Below are positions 54,182 to 63,473 of a DNA stretch of 64,000 nt, piece after piece. The translations under genes were made by a program, and so were the position numbers. Every line of letters begins with the position of its first letter. Positions within the stretch are counted from its first letter, which is position 1. The notes under the pieces were generated by a model that saw only the letters and a program-made list of their open reading frames with translations, had not been told where the DNA came from and searched no databases. The DNA comes from Streptomyces nymphaeiformis (GTDB taxonomy: Bacteria; Actinomycetota; Actinomycetes; Streptomycetales; Streptomycetaceae): the NCBI RefSeq assembly GCF_014203895.1, contig NZ_JACHJY010000017.1, forward strand, positions 54,975 to 118,974, read 5' to 3'.

Positions 54182-55807
54182 ATGGTGTTCGTGCGGGACA
54201 AACAGTTCTGGGATCTGGTGTGGCCTGACGTCGAGGGACTGGCCATCGACGCCGTGGAAGTCGTCGGGAACGTGGTGTGGATCGACCTGCGTGCTCGGCA
54301 GCCGGCGGTGTCATGCCCGTCGTGCGGCGGGTCGGCGTCGCGTGTACACAGCACGTACATGAGGCGTCTGGCCGACCGTCCGCTGGGCGGTCGGCGGGTG
54401 CTGCTGCGTCTGCGGGTCCGCCGGTTCTTCTGCGACAACGGCCTGTGCTCCCGCCGGACGATGGCGGAACAAGTGCCGAGCCTGACCGCGCGGTACCGAC
54501 GCCGGACCACGGCCCTGGCCCGGATGGTGCAGGCGATCGGGCTGGCCGTCGGCGGCAGAGCCGGTGCCCGGCTCGCCGGCTACCTGCCGGTGCGGACGAG
54601 CCGGGACGTGATCCTCGGAGAACTCCGGCGACTTCCTGACCCAGCGTCCGCCCAGGTCAGGGTGCTGGGGATCGACGAGTTCGCGTTCCGCAAGGGCGCC
54701 ACCTACGGCACCGTCCTCATCGACGTCGAAACCCGCCGGCCCATCGACCTCCTGCCCGACCGCACCGCAGACACCGTCATCTCCTGGCTCGCCGACCACC
54801 CCGAGATCGAGGTCATCTGCCGGGACCGGTCAAGCACCTTCAGCCAGGCCGCCGCCCGCGCGGCACCCGACGCGATCCAGGTCGCAGACAGGTGGCACCT
54901 GCTGCACTCGCTGGCCCGTGCCGTCGAACGAACCGCCCACCAACACCGCGTCTGCCTGCGTAAAGACGCCGAGACGGACCAGCCGCAGGAGCCTTCAGAC
55001 CCGGCGTCCCTGGCTGCGCTGATTGGACCACCCGATCCGAGCGACCCACCGGACGGCCAGCTCCTGGCCCGCGTCCGCCAATGGCACAGCGACATCCACC
55101 AACTGCGCGAACGCGGCTGGACGATCAGTCGAATCGCCGACCGCCTGGGCCGGGACCGCAAGACCGTCCGCCACTACCTCACCACCGACCTCGACCAGAT
55201 CCTCGCCTCGGCTCGCGAGCGCCGCCCCAACGGCCACATCAACCGCTTCAAGCCCTACCTGCAACACCGCTTCCGCGGCGGCGCGACCAACGCCGCTGCC
55301 CTCTTCCGCGAGATCCGGGAACGCGGCTACCGCGGCAGCCGCGTCGTGGTCACCAAGTACATCGCGACCCTCCGCGCCGGCACCGCCGCCCCCGAACCCG
55401 CACGGCCGATTCCGAGCCCACGCCGGATCACCACCTGGATCATGCGCCACCCCGACACCCTGACCGATAGCCAGCGCGACCAGCTCGACAGCATCCTGGA
55501 TGCCTGCCCCGACCTGGCCACCGCCCGCGACCTCGCCCACGAGTTCAGCGCCATCGCCCGAGAACGCCGAGGTCAGGACCTCACAAGCTGGATGACACGA
55601 GCCCTCGACCAGGGACCACAGCCGGTCCAGGGCTTCGCCGCATTCCTCCAGAACGACTGGGACGCTGTTGTCAACGGCCTCACCCTGCCCTGGAGCTCCG
55701 GCGCCGTCGAAGGCCAGGTCACGCGCATCAAGCTGATCAAGCGCCGGTCATACGGCCGGGCCTCCTTCGCGCTCCTGCGGACCCTCGTCCTCGCTCAACC
55801 ACCGTGA
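54182..55807 (+). CDS. ISL3 family transposase
   Basis: Intact 541-residue transposase. The N-terminal zinc finger is SCPSCGGSASRVHSTY with RRFFCDNGLC. The DDE core has VRVLGIDEFAFRKGATYGTV (first Asp) and EVICRDRSSTFSQAAARAAP (second Asp). A central HTH is GWTISRIADRLGRDRKTVRH. The end LPWSSGAVEGQVTRIKLIKR holds the catalytic Glu. Likely active, given perfect ends and target duplication. Confidence 0.95.
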   Translation: MVFVRDKQFWDLVWPDVEGLAIDAVEVVGNVVWIDLRARQPAVSCPSCGGSASRVHSTYMRRLADRPLGGRRVLLRLRVRRFFCDNGLCSRRTMAEQVPSLTARYRRRTTALARMVQAIGLAVGGRAGARLAGYLPVRTSRDVILGELRRLPDPASAQVRVLGIDEFAFRKGATYGTVLIDVETRRPIDLLPDRTADTVISWLADHPEIEVICRDRSSTFSQAAARAAPDAIQVADRWHLLHSLARAVERTAHQHRVCLRKDAETDQPQEPSDPASLAALIGPPDPSDPPDGQLLARVRQWHSDIHQLRERGWTISRIADRLGRDRKTVRHYLTTDLDQILASARERRPNGHINRFKPYLQHRFRGGATNAAALFREIRERGYRGSRVVVTKYIATLRAGTAAPEPARPIPSPRRITTWIMRHPDTLTDSQRDQLDSILDACPDLATARDLAHEFSAIARERRGQDLTSWMTRALDQGPQPVQGFAAFLQNDWDAVVNGLTLPWSSGAVEGQVTRIKLIKRRSYGRASFALLRTLVLAQPP

Positions 55808-55817
55808 ACTGCCCGCG

Positions 55818-56348
55818 TCAGGTACGCCGTCCACGCTTGGTTTTCGAACGCATACGCGCGCGAAGCTGGGCTTGGTAGAACGCGGCTTTGTCACCGCCGA
55901 GTCGGAAGTACTCACAGATGTCGGCCACCGTTTCGGCGTCTTCGGCGCTACCCGTGAGCCCGATCTGGACGAGCTGCCAGAACCCCTCCTGAGCGTGGCG
56001 CCTGCATCCACCACCCAGGCCCTCGCCTTCTGGATCCGGCTCATCGCCGCTGGAACCCGCAGCCACGAACAACAACGTCTGCAGGAGCACGTCCCGGGCG
56101 AGTGACGAGAGATCGCCCGTCAGCGCGGCCATGATCACACCAACCGTGGGCGGAGTGCACTCGAAGATGATCGTGTCGGCTTCGACGTGATCGTCGAGGG
56201 TGTACCCGATCATGTCCCGGGGCGTCTCAGCAGTGATGATCGCCTCGATCAGAAGAGGCACGTGCTCCGCAGAATCGCCGCAGCCGCACTCCAACGAAGC
56301 CCAATCGACCCGACCCAGTTCTGCGCGCACCAGCTCACTGACCACCAC
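55818..56348 (-). CDS. Passenger protein of the ISL3 element, unknown function
   Basis: 176 residues. Acidic, helical protein: RVDWASLECGCGDSAEHVPL, LIEAIITAETPRDMIGYTLD, VIMAALTGDLSSLARDVLLQ, then ETVADICEYFRLGGDKAAFY and a basic tail (RMRSKTKRGRR). HEAT-like by eye, but no family is certain. It is convergent with the transposase (stops 11 bp apart) and inside the 22-bp ends, so it moves with the element. Confidence 0.72.
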   Translation of the reverse strand: MVVSELVRAELGRVDWASLECGCGDSAEHVPLLIEAIITAETPRDMIGYTLDDHVEADTIIFECTPPTVGVIMAALTGDLSSLARDVLLQTLLFVAAGSSGDEPDPEGEGLGGGCRRHAQEGFWQLVQIGLTGSAEDAETVADICEYFRLGGDKAAFYQAQLRARMRSKTKRGRRT

Positions 56349-56461
56349 CGCAGACCCCCATCAAGCCATGCCGGACCCATGCCCCGGCGCTAGCGATCAA
56401 GCATGACTTGGCTGCTGGCCGCACCGCCACCAGGGACCGTCACGAAATATCCGCCACAGCC

Positions 56462-56750
56462 CTGAAACCACCCACTCCGCTGAATCCGGACCAAGCGGGG
56501 TGAAGGGTGGCCGTGGCCCTCTTCGTTCCACAGCCGGTTGCCGCCAGCAACGAGAAACCTCCCAGCGGCATCGCTTCCGACGAATTGGAGCTCCCGAGCT
56601 GACGGAATGCACGGAAGGAGTCAGGGTCGGACGACTGCCGCGGGTTCGTCGCCGCTCACGCCCTGCTCGTGAATCCCCGGACTCTGCGGCGCAACATGCG
56701 CCTCTTCAATCGGCACGCCTTGGGCCCGGTCGGCTGATCCGGCGCTTCCC
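56462..56750. other. Gene-free stretch right of the ISL3 element
   Basis: Apart from the 8-bp target duplication at 56462-56469, I recognise nothing here. Confidence 0.45.
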
Positions 56751-57509
56751 TCAGACGGCCGGGCGCGGTTCCCGCGACCGCAGCCTGCGTGCGAGCAGGC
56801 CGAGCAGCACGGCGTTGACCAGCCCGGACAGTGCCACCCCGATGGAGAAGATCAACGGGCTCAACCAGGCGATCGAGGAGTAGTACTCAACGGGCGAGGA
56901 CACCGCCATCGCGAGGATGCTGAACGGCGCCGTGGCCATGAGCGGCCAGATCCCGGCGAACCCGGGGTCCGGCAGTACGAACGCGGCGCACAGGAAGAAC
57001 CCCAGCGCCACCGCGACCACGGCGAGGTATCCACGCGCGAGCCAGTTGTCCACCGCGGGCGCCAGCAAAGCCCGGACCCCCTGCGGGCGAGGGCGCGCAG
57101 GGCCGGTCATGTCCGTTCTCTTCCGCTCGGCCGAGTGCGCGGCGCGCGGGAGGGGCTCACGCGCGCCGGCCGGTGCGGCAGTCGCGGCCCTCGTGGCGAG
57201 GGCGCCGAGCACGGCAGCGTTCACGAGGGCGCACAGGAGGAGCCATACGGCGAAGACCGCGACCGCCGTCACCTCGGCCGCCCCCTCGATCCCGGCACCG
57301 GGGTCGAGGGGGAGAAACACACATAGGAGGGAGAGGGTCGCCGTCAGCAACAGAGGGCTCCCGGCGAAGTCGCTCTCCGGGAAGAGGAACATGACAGTGA
57401 AGGAAACGGCGAATACCGCCAGATAGCCCCGGGCGAGCCGGTTGCCCGAAGCAAGCGCAAGAAGTCGGCGCAGGCGCGGGACACGGCGGGGGTGGGACGC
57501 AGTCGGCAT
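56751..57509 (-). CDS. Membrane protein, two fused SCO4225-like halves
   Basis: 252 residues from MPTASHPRR. The halves are alike: NRLARGYLAVFAVSFTVMFL to LLLCALVNAAVLGALATR, and NWLARGYLAVVAVALGFFLC to LSGLVNAVLLGLLARR. Each has about four helices, giving about eight in total. The basic, polar linker between them (REPLPRAAHSAERKRTDM) contains an internal ATG, as if two genes had fused. Family resemblance is to SCO4225-type proteins; see 27701-28036. Function unknown. Confidence 0.75.
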   Translation of the reverse strand: MPTASHPRRVPRLRRLLALASGNRLARGYLAVFAVSFTVMFLFPESDFAGSPLLLTATLSLLCVFLPLDPGAGIEGAAEVTAVAVFAVWLLLCALVNAAVLGALATRAATAAPAGAREPLPRAAHSAERKRTDMTGPARPRPQGVRALLAPAVDNWLARGYLAVVAVALGFFLCAAFVLPDPGFAGIWPLMATAPFSILAMAVSSPVEYYSSIAWLSPLIFSIGVALSGLVNAVLLGLLARRLRSREPRPAV

Positions 57510-58146
57510 CGGTGGTTTCCTCGGGTCGTCCCGTTGATGATCTCCACCGTGGACCACTGGTCGTGCTCCGGCATGAGTACGGGTACTCACCGGCAGGACC
57601 GCATCATCCTCACGCACCTGCGCAAGACCTCACTCTGCGGTGGTCGGCTCAGCAACGTCCCCGAGTTCCGTTCGTCGGCCTGGCACCGTCCACAGAACAG
57701 CACGCCAGGAGCGGGAGACAAGGTGAGTAGGTCCAGGAAACCGGTAAGCGCCGGGTGGGGAAGTTCAACGAGTCTCAACATGGCCAGGGCGGCGGCCAGC
57801 CGGGGCGAGGCTGTACGGGAGGCCAGACGGTGGGCGACCCGGCCGAGGGTACAAACGCATTCGAGGACGTAAGAGCGGGCGGCTGGGGGTGGCAGTGCAG
57901 GCGGGAAAGCCCTGGCGGAAAGCGAGGCAGGCCAGGCAGGCACCGAGCCAAGGGAGCGCAGACGGATCAGGCGCAGCAGGAGCCCCGCGGCAGGCGGTGC
58001 CGACCCCGGGAAGGGCATGGCCAGAACGGCAGTGAGACGCCGCAGCCCGGGAGACGGCGAGAGCGGCGAGGAAGGGCCGGGGGCGAGCACCAGGGCCGTC
58101 AAAGGATGCACGCGGAAACGCAAACGAACACGGCACCCGGGTCGGG
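57510..58146. other. Gene-free stretch before the CRISPR-like array
   Basis: No credible gene. Some GC-rich pieces (for example near 57890) faintly resemble the repeat, so the array may once have reached further left. Confidence 0.35.
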
Positions 58147-58653
58147 CCGGGTCGCCCTGCGTAAGCGGGAAGCAGCCCGCCTGCGTCTGGACCGCGCGCC
58201 CTCGCCGCTGGGACCATCCCCGCAGGCGCGATGAGCAGTGCCCCCGCCCGCGACTTCGATCCCTCGTCGAAGACCATCCCAGTGCAGGCAGGAAGCACTA
58301 CGACTGGCAGCTCGTCCTGGGCAAGGTCATGGGTAAGGCCAAGGGACCAACACCGCGGATGCCGGGAGCAGAGGAAGAGGCCAACGGAAAACGCCATCGG
58401 GTCGGGGCCATCTTCGTACGAGCGGGAAGCAGTCGGCCAACCGCGTTCGAACTCGCCGACGTCGAAGGACCAGCCCCACAGGAACAGGGAACAACCGCGG
58501 CGGGTGTGGTGATAAGCAGACTTCGCCACGGTAAGCCACGTCCACCACCACTCACCACACCCCGAAACCACCCCCACGCGGGCCAGGAGCAACCAATTCC
58601 GGGCGACCCGACTCACAAGACGTGGGGGCCATCCCCGCGCTAGTAGGGGGTAA
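58147..58653 (+). CRISPR. Decayed type I-E-like CRISPR array, about eight repeats
   Basis: Recognisable 29-nt repeats start at 58147, 58210, 58270, 58343, 58404, 58466, 58564 and 58625. Spacings are 63, 60, 73, 61, 62, 98 and 61 nt. The best copies start GGGACCATCCCC (58210) and end GGGAGCAG (58343); weaker ones match roughly 16-21 of 29 positions. Spacers of 31-34 nt are preserved in five places. The repeats' CCCCGCG/CGCGGGG stem matches actinobacterial type I-E repeats. No cas gene is present in the window, so it is probably inactive. Confidence 0.62.
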
Positions 58654-58940
58654 CCACCGGTCGGGCGGCCTGGTTTTGCAGGTCAGTAGCGAGAGTGTTC
58701 GAGAAGACGACGTAACCGAGTTTCAGCAATGCCCGGTTGCCTGGCTTGCCCCGGACGTGGTGCGTTCCCCCGGCGAGGTGGATGCGGGTCTGGCGGTGTG
58801 CCGCGCACGGTGAGCGTGCGCATGATGGGCACGGCCCTCGCCGCGTGGAACGAGGCCGTGCGACGGGAGCCCGCTGGTGAGCGCCTATGCGGTCGGCGTC
58901 GGGCGGCCCGGTTCGGGGGGCAAGGTGGCAGGATGACGCG
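58654..58940. other. Gene-free stretch with a possible minus-strand fragment
   Basis: A minus-strand frame reading LLKLGYVVFSNTLATDLQNQ then AARPVVTPY and stop (58641-58740) has moderate coding bias, but I cannot name it. Confidence 0.3.
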
Positions 58941-60443
58941 GTGCTCGACTCTCTGCGTGAACTGTGGCTGCGCGGCCTCGCCTTCAACCCGGCGGCGCCC
59001 TCCGACGTACTGATACGCCTGATGGATCGAGCGGCCGGTGAGGCCGGTCTGCTGATGTGCGAGGGTCGTGCCCTGCCCGACGCCGTCATCGACGCGGCCC
59101 TGCGCCATCCGGTCAGTGCCGTCCGCAGCGCGCTCGCCCGTAACCAGTACGTCGCCCCGGCGCGGCTCGCTCCTCTGGCGACGGACCCGTCAGGGATCGT
59201 CCGCGCGCACCTCGCCGGCGGCCCCCGGTCCTGGCCCCGATGGGTCCGGCCACTGCCGGACGACACCCTCGTGACCCTGCTGACCGCGCAGGACGGGGGC
59301 GAGGACGGCAGGCTCACCGCGGACGAGATCATCGGGGAGCTCGAATCGTCCCGGCAGATCCCGCTGTCCTTCCGGCACTCCCTGGCCGACCGCGAGCACC
59401 CCGGACTCCGGATCCGGGCCACCTGGAGCTGGGAGTCGCTCACCCCGGCGCAGCGGATGAGGCTGCTCGACGACCCGGACCCCGCGGTCCGTGAAGCGGC
59501 GCGGGACGGGAGCTGGGTGCTGGATCCAGAACGAGTGGAGGCCAAGCTGCCGTCTTACGGGCTGCGCGGCAAGCCGTTCGTGTTCGGTACCTGCGCCCTG
59601 TCCCCGGCACTCGTCGAGCAGTGCTTCGCGGAGGGCATGGTGGGCCCCCTGGCCCGAAACCGCCACGCCCCGGCCCACGCCGTCGCCCGGCTCGCCCGCC
59701 ATCCCGAGGCCGGGATCCGGGCGCTGGTAGCCACCCGGCCCGACCTGGGACCGGACCTGGCCGCCGAGTTGACGAAGGACCCGGACGACGACGTACGGAT
59801 GTGCGCACGCCTCCACCCCTTCTCCCGCACCTGGGCCGAGTACGACATGCTCCACAGGTTCATCGGCCACGGTCCGGACTGCACGTGCCCGATCACCGAG
59901 CCGGACCCCCAGCCGTCACCCGACTGGTTCGCCGCCTGCGCGGCGTCCGGGGAACCGGTGCTCCGCCGGGTGGCGGCGAGCTGGCCCGGCCTGTCCGCGG
60001 AACTCGTCGGGGCACTCGCGCGGGACGAGGACGAGGAGGTACGGATCCGGCTGGCCTGCCACCACCCCCTGGCTCCGCCACGCCTCCTCCTGGACGTCTT
60101 CGTCACCCGCCCGGCCCACCGTCCGCACCTGCTGACCCTGCCCGCCTTCCCCCGTACCGGCATGAGCCACCTCATCAACCACCCTGATCCGCAGGTACGC
60201 GCCCTGGCCGCGTCCGACCCCGCCCTGCCCGATCCCCCGGTGGAAGACCCCGACGAGTCGGTGCGCCGGGCGGCCGCCGCCAACCCGGGCCTGGCGTCGG
60301 ACGCCCTGGAGTCGCTCCTCGCCAACCCCCGCACCGCGGAGGGCGCTGCGGCCAACCCGTCCCTCCCCGTCCCACGCATGCACGCGCTCATCGATCGCTG
60401 CCTGAACGACGTCCCCACCCTGTCGACGGCGGCCCAACACTGA
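58941..60443 (+). CDS. Leucine-rich repeat variant / HEAT-like repeat protein
   Basis: 500 residues from a GTG with AGGA upstream. Many short units of the type NPAAPSDVLIRLMD, HPVSAVRSALARNQYV, DPDPAVREAARDGSWVL, HPEAGIRALVATRPDL and NHPDPQVRALAASDPALPD form a superhelical scaffold. A CTCP pair sits at about residue 315. Common in Streptomyces, role unknown, likely protein binding. A shorter repeat-bearing protein follows at 62673-63473. Confidence 0.8.
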   Translation: MLDSLRELWLRGLAFNPAAPSDVLIRLMDRAAGEAGLLMCEGRALPDAVIDAALRHPVSAVRSALARNQYVAPARLAPLATDPSGIVRAHLAGGPRSWPRWVRPLPDDTLVTLLTAQDGGEDGRLTADEIIGELESSRQIPLSFRHSLADREHPGLRIRATWSWESLTPAQRMRLLDDPDPAVREAARDGSWVLDPERVEAKLPSYGLRGKPFVFGTCALSPALVEQCFAEGMVGPLARNRHAPAHAVARLARHPEAGIRALVATRPDLGPDLAAELTKDPDDDVRMCARLHPFSRTWAEYDMLHRFIGHGPDCTCPITEPDPQPSPDWFAACAASGEPVLRRVAASWPGLSAELVGALARDEDEEVRIRLACHHPLAPPRLLLDVFVTRPAHRPHLLTLPAFPRTGMSHLINHPDPQVRALAASDPALPDPPVEDPDESVRRAAAANPGLASDALESLLANPRTAEGAAANPSLPVPRMHALIDRCLNDVPTLSTAAQH

Positions 60444-60626
60444 GAGACGACGGCCGCATAGCGATCACAGGCACGGCAACATCCCTCGACCACCGGCTGA
60501 CGCCAACACACCAGACGAGCATTTCGAAACTCATCAACATTCCGGACATCAGCAACGAGCGACTGCTCCTCCGGCTCGCCTGCAAACGTCCTCCCTTCTC
60601 ACCAACGCAGTCACCCTGGTGACCTG

Positions 60627-60715
60627 GGAACCATCCCCGCTCGAGCAGGGAGCAGGTGGAGCGGTCTCTTTCCCCGGCCTCGAACCGGGACCATCCCCCG
60701 CCTCGGCGGCGATCC
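60627..60715 (+). CRISPR. Residual CRISPR-like pair
   Basis: A 29-nt repeat at 60627-60655 (GGAACCATCCCCGC start, AGGGAGCAG end; about 24 of 29 matches), 31 nt, then a half-decayed repeat from 60687 (GGGACCATCCCCC). The 60-nt period fits the main array. Confidence 0.5.
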
Positions 60716-60834
60716 CCACCTGGGCCGGGCCCGGCAGACAGCTGACCTGCGCAGACAGCGGAACTACAGCTGCCGCGTCAGACCAGGGCAGAATTGAGTT
60801 GTTCCTTGCCCGGCACCCCGATACCTTCCGGTTC

Positions 60835-61449
60835 ATGCCTGCCCAGACTCCGCTGCCCATCACTCTCACCGGCCGCCAAGTACGCCTGGAACCACTCGCG
60901 ATGAGGCATCTGGGAGACCTCTTCGAGGCGGGAGGCGGTGACGAGGAGGTGTGGCGGTGGCAGGGCGGGCCGGCGCCACAGACACATGCGGAACTGGGTA
61001 GCCGTCTTGCGATGCTGCTCAAGGAAGCCGAGCAGGGCGTATACGTTCCCTTTGCGGTCATCCACCGTGCGACCGGCCGGGCCATCGGCTGGACCGCGTA
61101 CATGGACATCAACGTGGCCGAGGAATCGTTGGAGATCGGCTGGACGTGGTATGGGCGCGCGTACTGGCGCACCGCCGTCAATACCGAGTCGAAGCTGCTC
61201 TTGCTCACCCACGCCTTCGAAGACCTGGGGATGGGACGCGTACAGCTGAAGACCGACCATCTCAATCACCGCTCGCAGGCCGCGATCGCACGTATCGGGG
61301 CACGTCGCGAAGGCGTACTCCGCCGCCACCGCCGACGCCCGGACGGTAGCTGGCGGGACACGGTGTACTTCTCGATCCTCACCGACGAGTGGCCTGCGGC
61401 CAAGGAATCCCTCGCTGCTCGCCTGGGAGGACTGGGCCATGAAGGATAG
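60835..61449 (+). CDS. GNAT family N-acetyltransferase
   Basis: 204 residues from MPAQTPLPITLTGRQVRLEP. RimJ/RimL-like GNAT fold: AIGWTAYMDINVAEESLEIG, WTWYGRAYWRTAVNTESKLL and GMGRVQLKTDHLNHRSQAAI, with acetyl-CoA loop residues. The open frame upstream crosses a CRISPR-like relic and is not coding. It acetylates an amino group on an unknown substrate. Confidence 0.88.
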   Translation: MPAQTPLPITLTGRQVRLEPLAMRHLGDLFEAGGGDEEVWRWQGGPAPQTHAELGSRLAMLLKEAEQGVYVPFAVIHRATGRAIGWTAYMDINVAEESLEIGWTWYGRAYWRTAVNTESKLLLLTHAFEDLGMGRVQLKTDHLNHRSQAAIARIGARREGVLRRHRRRPDGSWRDTVYFSILTDEWPAAKESLAARLGGLGHEG

Positions 61450-61614
61450 CGTCGGGGCGCCGGCGTGACGGAGGCGAGGGCTACCGAGAGGCAGCTCAGC
61501 CGGCCTGGGCTTGTTCCGCTTGAAGTACCCGCTCCTGAGCCACACGTGATGGCGGGCCGGAGGGGACGTTGCAGGCTTTGCTCTGACCTACGCGGTGGCG
61601 GGGGGGCACCATAG

Positions 61615-62457
61615 ATGATCTCCATGGGAACTGTGGCGGCGGTACGCCGGTATCCGGTGAAGTCCATGCTCGGCGAGGCTCTGGTATCCGTGATGGTGAC
61701 TCACGCAGGGCTGTCCGGGGACCGGTCACACGCCGTTCTCGATGAGACGGGCGCGATCGGAAGTGTCAAACACCCGCGTAAATGGGGGCCGTTGCTCGGC
61801 TGCCGGAGTCGGGCAGTCGATGGCACCGTCGCGGTTGAGCTACCTGACGGGGTGATCCGCACGGTCGGCGATCCTGATTTGGATGGCCGACTGTCCAAGC
61901 TGTTGGGCCGCCAAGTGTTCGTCTCAGCGAGCGCGCCGGCTCACAGCGTGCTGGAGCGTGCGGTGCCGGAGTACGAGGGCGGTGTCCCGGATGCCGTGCG
62001 GGCCACGGCATTCGTGGACGGCACCGGAGAGAAGATCACCGCCGGCAAGGTCGCGTCGGGAACCTTCTTCGACTACGGCCGGGTCCACCTCGTCACCACG
62101 TCCTCGCTGACGAGGCTCCAATCCATCTACCCCGCCGGCGATTTCGATCCGCGTCGTTTCCGGCCGAACCTGGTCATCGACACGGGCAAGGGGCCGGCTT
62201 TTGCAGAGGACGGCTGGCAGGACCGGCAGTTGCGCGTGGGCGAGGCACTGTTTCGCGTGGTGGTGCCCACGCCGCGTTGCGTGGTACCCGCGCTCGGCCA
62301 CGACGAGCTGGGAGCCGACCCTGGCATCATGCGTGCGATAGCCCGCGAACACCGGATCCACGTCTTCGACTTGGGGCGCCTGGCATGCCTGGGCGTATAC
62401 CTGGATGTCCTCGAACCCGGCGAGGTCCGGCTTGGCGACTCGATCACCACTGACTGA
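61615..62457 (+). CDS. MOSC domain protein
   Basis: 280 residues with the MOSC_N start (TVAAVRRYPVKSMLGEALVS, GLSGDRSHAVLDETG) and a C-terminal MOSC domain with RVVVPTPRCVVPALGHDELG; the Cys is the conserved one. Members bind molybdenum cofactor and transfer or hold sulphur, often reducing N-hydroxylated compounds. Starts at 61615 or 61624 are both possible. Confidence 0.88.
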   Translation: MISMGTVAAVRRYPVKSMLGEALVSVMVTHAGLSGDRSHAVLDETGAIGSVKHPRKWGPLLGCRSRAVDGTVAVELPDGVIRTVGDPDLDGRLSKLLGRQVFVSASAPAHSVLERAVPEYEGGVPDAVRATAFVDGTGEKITAGKVASGTFFDYGRVHLVTTSSLTRLQSIYPAGDFDPRRFRPNLVIDTGKGPAFAEDGWQDRQLRVGEALFRVVVPTPRCVVPALGHDELGADPGIMRAIAREHRIHVFDLGRLACLGVYLDVLEPGEVRLGDSITTD

Positions 62458-62586
62458 AGTGCTGAACGCTGTGGCCAGGCGTCGAGTGCGGGAGGCGGCT
62501 CTACACCCTTCACCCGCCACCGTCATGCCGACGCTACGCGAACACGACGAGCAAGCCGGCATCTTCAACACCACAGGCGTGCAGCA

Positions 62587-62615
62587 GGGAGCCTCCCCGC
62601 CGGCGCGGGGAGCAG
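62587..62615 (+). repeat. Single well-preserved CRISPR-type repeat
   Basis: 29 nt starting GGGAGCCTCCCCGC and ending GCGCGGGGAGCAG match about 26 of 29 positions of the repeat at 47619. No clear neighbour at 60 nt. Confidence 0.5.
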
Positions 62616-62672
62616 CCAAGGCGAGTCATGAGCCGCGCGAGGACTAGACGATCTATTCCAAGGGATCGGTGG

Positions 62673-63473
62673 TCAGAGCGGATCGCGGGATGCTTCCACT
62701 GCCTCCCGGACGTTTGAGTGCGGGTCGTCGGCAAGGCCGTCCAACAGTTCGGTGACCCCTGGGGTGGACCAACGGGCGACCGCCCACACCAGGTCCTCCC
62801 GCACCCCGGGGTCGGGGTGGGCAGCGAGGCGGCTCAACTGGGCGAGCGGGCCACGCCGACGCATTCCGAACCAGTGCAGTGCCTCCCGCAGCGCGGCCGG
62901 ATCGCCGGGGTCACCGGCTGCAACCCGGGCGAGCAACACCTTGACGGGTGGCGGCGGACCATCCAACGGATGCGGCAACCGCTCCCGCAGGCGCCGCGCC
63001 CCGTACCCGCCGCGCACGCGGCACCCGAAACAGGTACAGGGGCGCACACCGTGTGCATCTGGCAGGTACCGCCAGCCCGCCACCTGCGGCGCGGTGCGGA
63101 CCCGGTGCACTTCACCCGGCCGGATCGCCCGAGGAACGAACACCTCCCACCCGCGCGGGTCCTCCAGTGCCGCGATCCGTCGCACCGCCTCCGACGCAGA
63201 AACGGTGATCTGGGCATCCCGCGCCCGGTCGGCATAGCGTCCGACCAACACGTCCTGGGCATCGTCGAGTCGCACGTGGACCGCGACAAGCCCGCCGCGG
63301 CTGCCGAAACGCGCCAGCTCGCGCAGCCATTGGTGGGTGAGGGTGTACGACGGCAGGACCGGGAAGCAGTAGACCCCCCGCGCGCCGCCCTGTCCGTGGC
63401 TGGCCGCCCGGATCCCGGACCGCCGGATACGCGGCGCGTTCGCCGCTGAGGTCAAGTGCACGAACATCGCCAT
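62673..63473 (-). CDS. HEAT-repeat protein with an N-terminal unknown domain
   Basis: 266 residues from MAMFVHLTSAANAPRIRRSG. The N-terminal half (RGVYCFPVLPSYTLTHQWLR, LVAVHVRLDDAQDVLVGRYA) looks like a small enzyme-like or ADP-ribosyl-type fold that I cannot assign. A CTCFGC pair follows, then HEAT-like helices (LAQLSRLAAHPDPGVREDLV, WAVARWSTPGVTELLDGLAD). Start may be 63473 or 63467. Confidence 0.7.
   Translation of the reverse strand: MAMFVHLTSAANAPRIRRSGIRAASHGQGGARGVYCFPVLPSYTLTHQWLRELARFGSRGGLVAVHVRLDDAQDVLVGRYADRARDAQITVSASEAVRRIAALEDPRGWEVFVPRAIRPGEVHRVRTAPQVAGWRYLPDAHGVRPCTCFGCRVRGGYGARRLRERLPHPLDGPPPPVKVLLARVAAGDPGDPAALREALHWFGMRRRGPLAQLSRLAAHPDPGVREDLVWAVARWSTPGVTELLDGLADDPHSNVREAVEASRDPL

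Larger units (their letters stand above)
54112..56461. mobile_element. Complete ISL3-family element with passenger gene
   Basis: 2350 bp. Perfect 22-bp inverted ends begin GGCTGTGGCGGATATTTCGT at 54112 and finish in its complement at 56461. Direct repeats CTGAAACC (54104-54111 and 56462-56469) are the 8-bp target duplication expected for ISL3. Inside are an intact transposase and a convergent unrelated gene. Confidence 0.95.

Noticed and set aside
57765..58616. 283-codon minus-strand frame
   Set aside because: It reads through the decayed CRISPR repeats (giving AGMVP-type fragments typical of translated actinobacterial repeats) and has no real domain.
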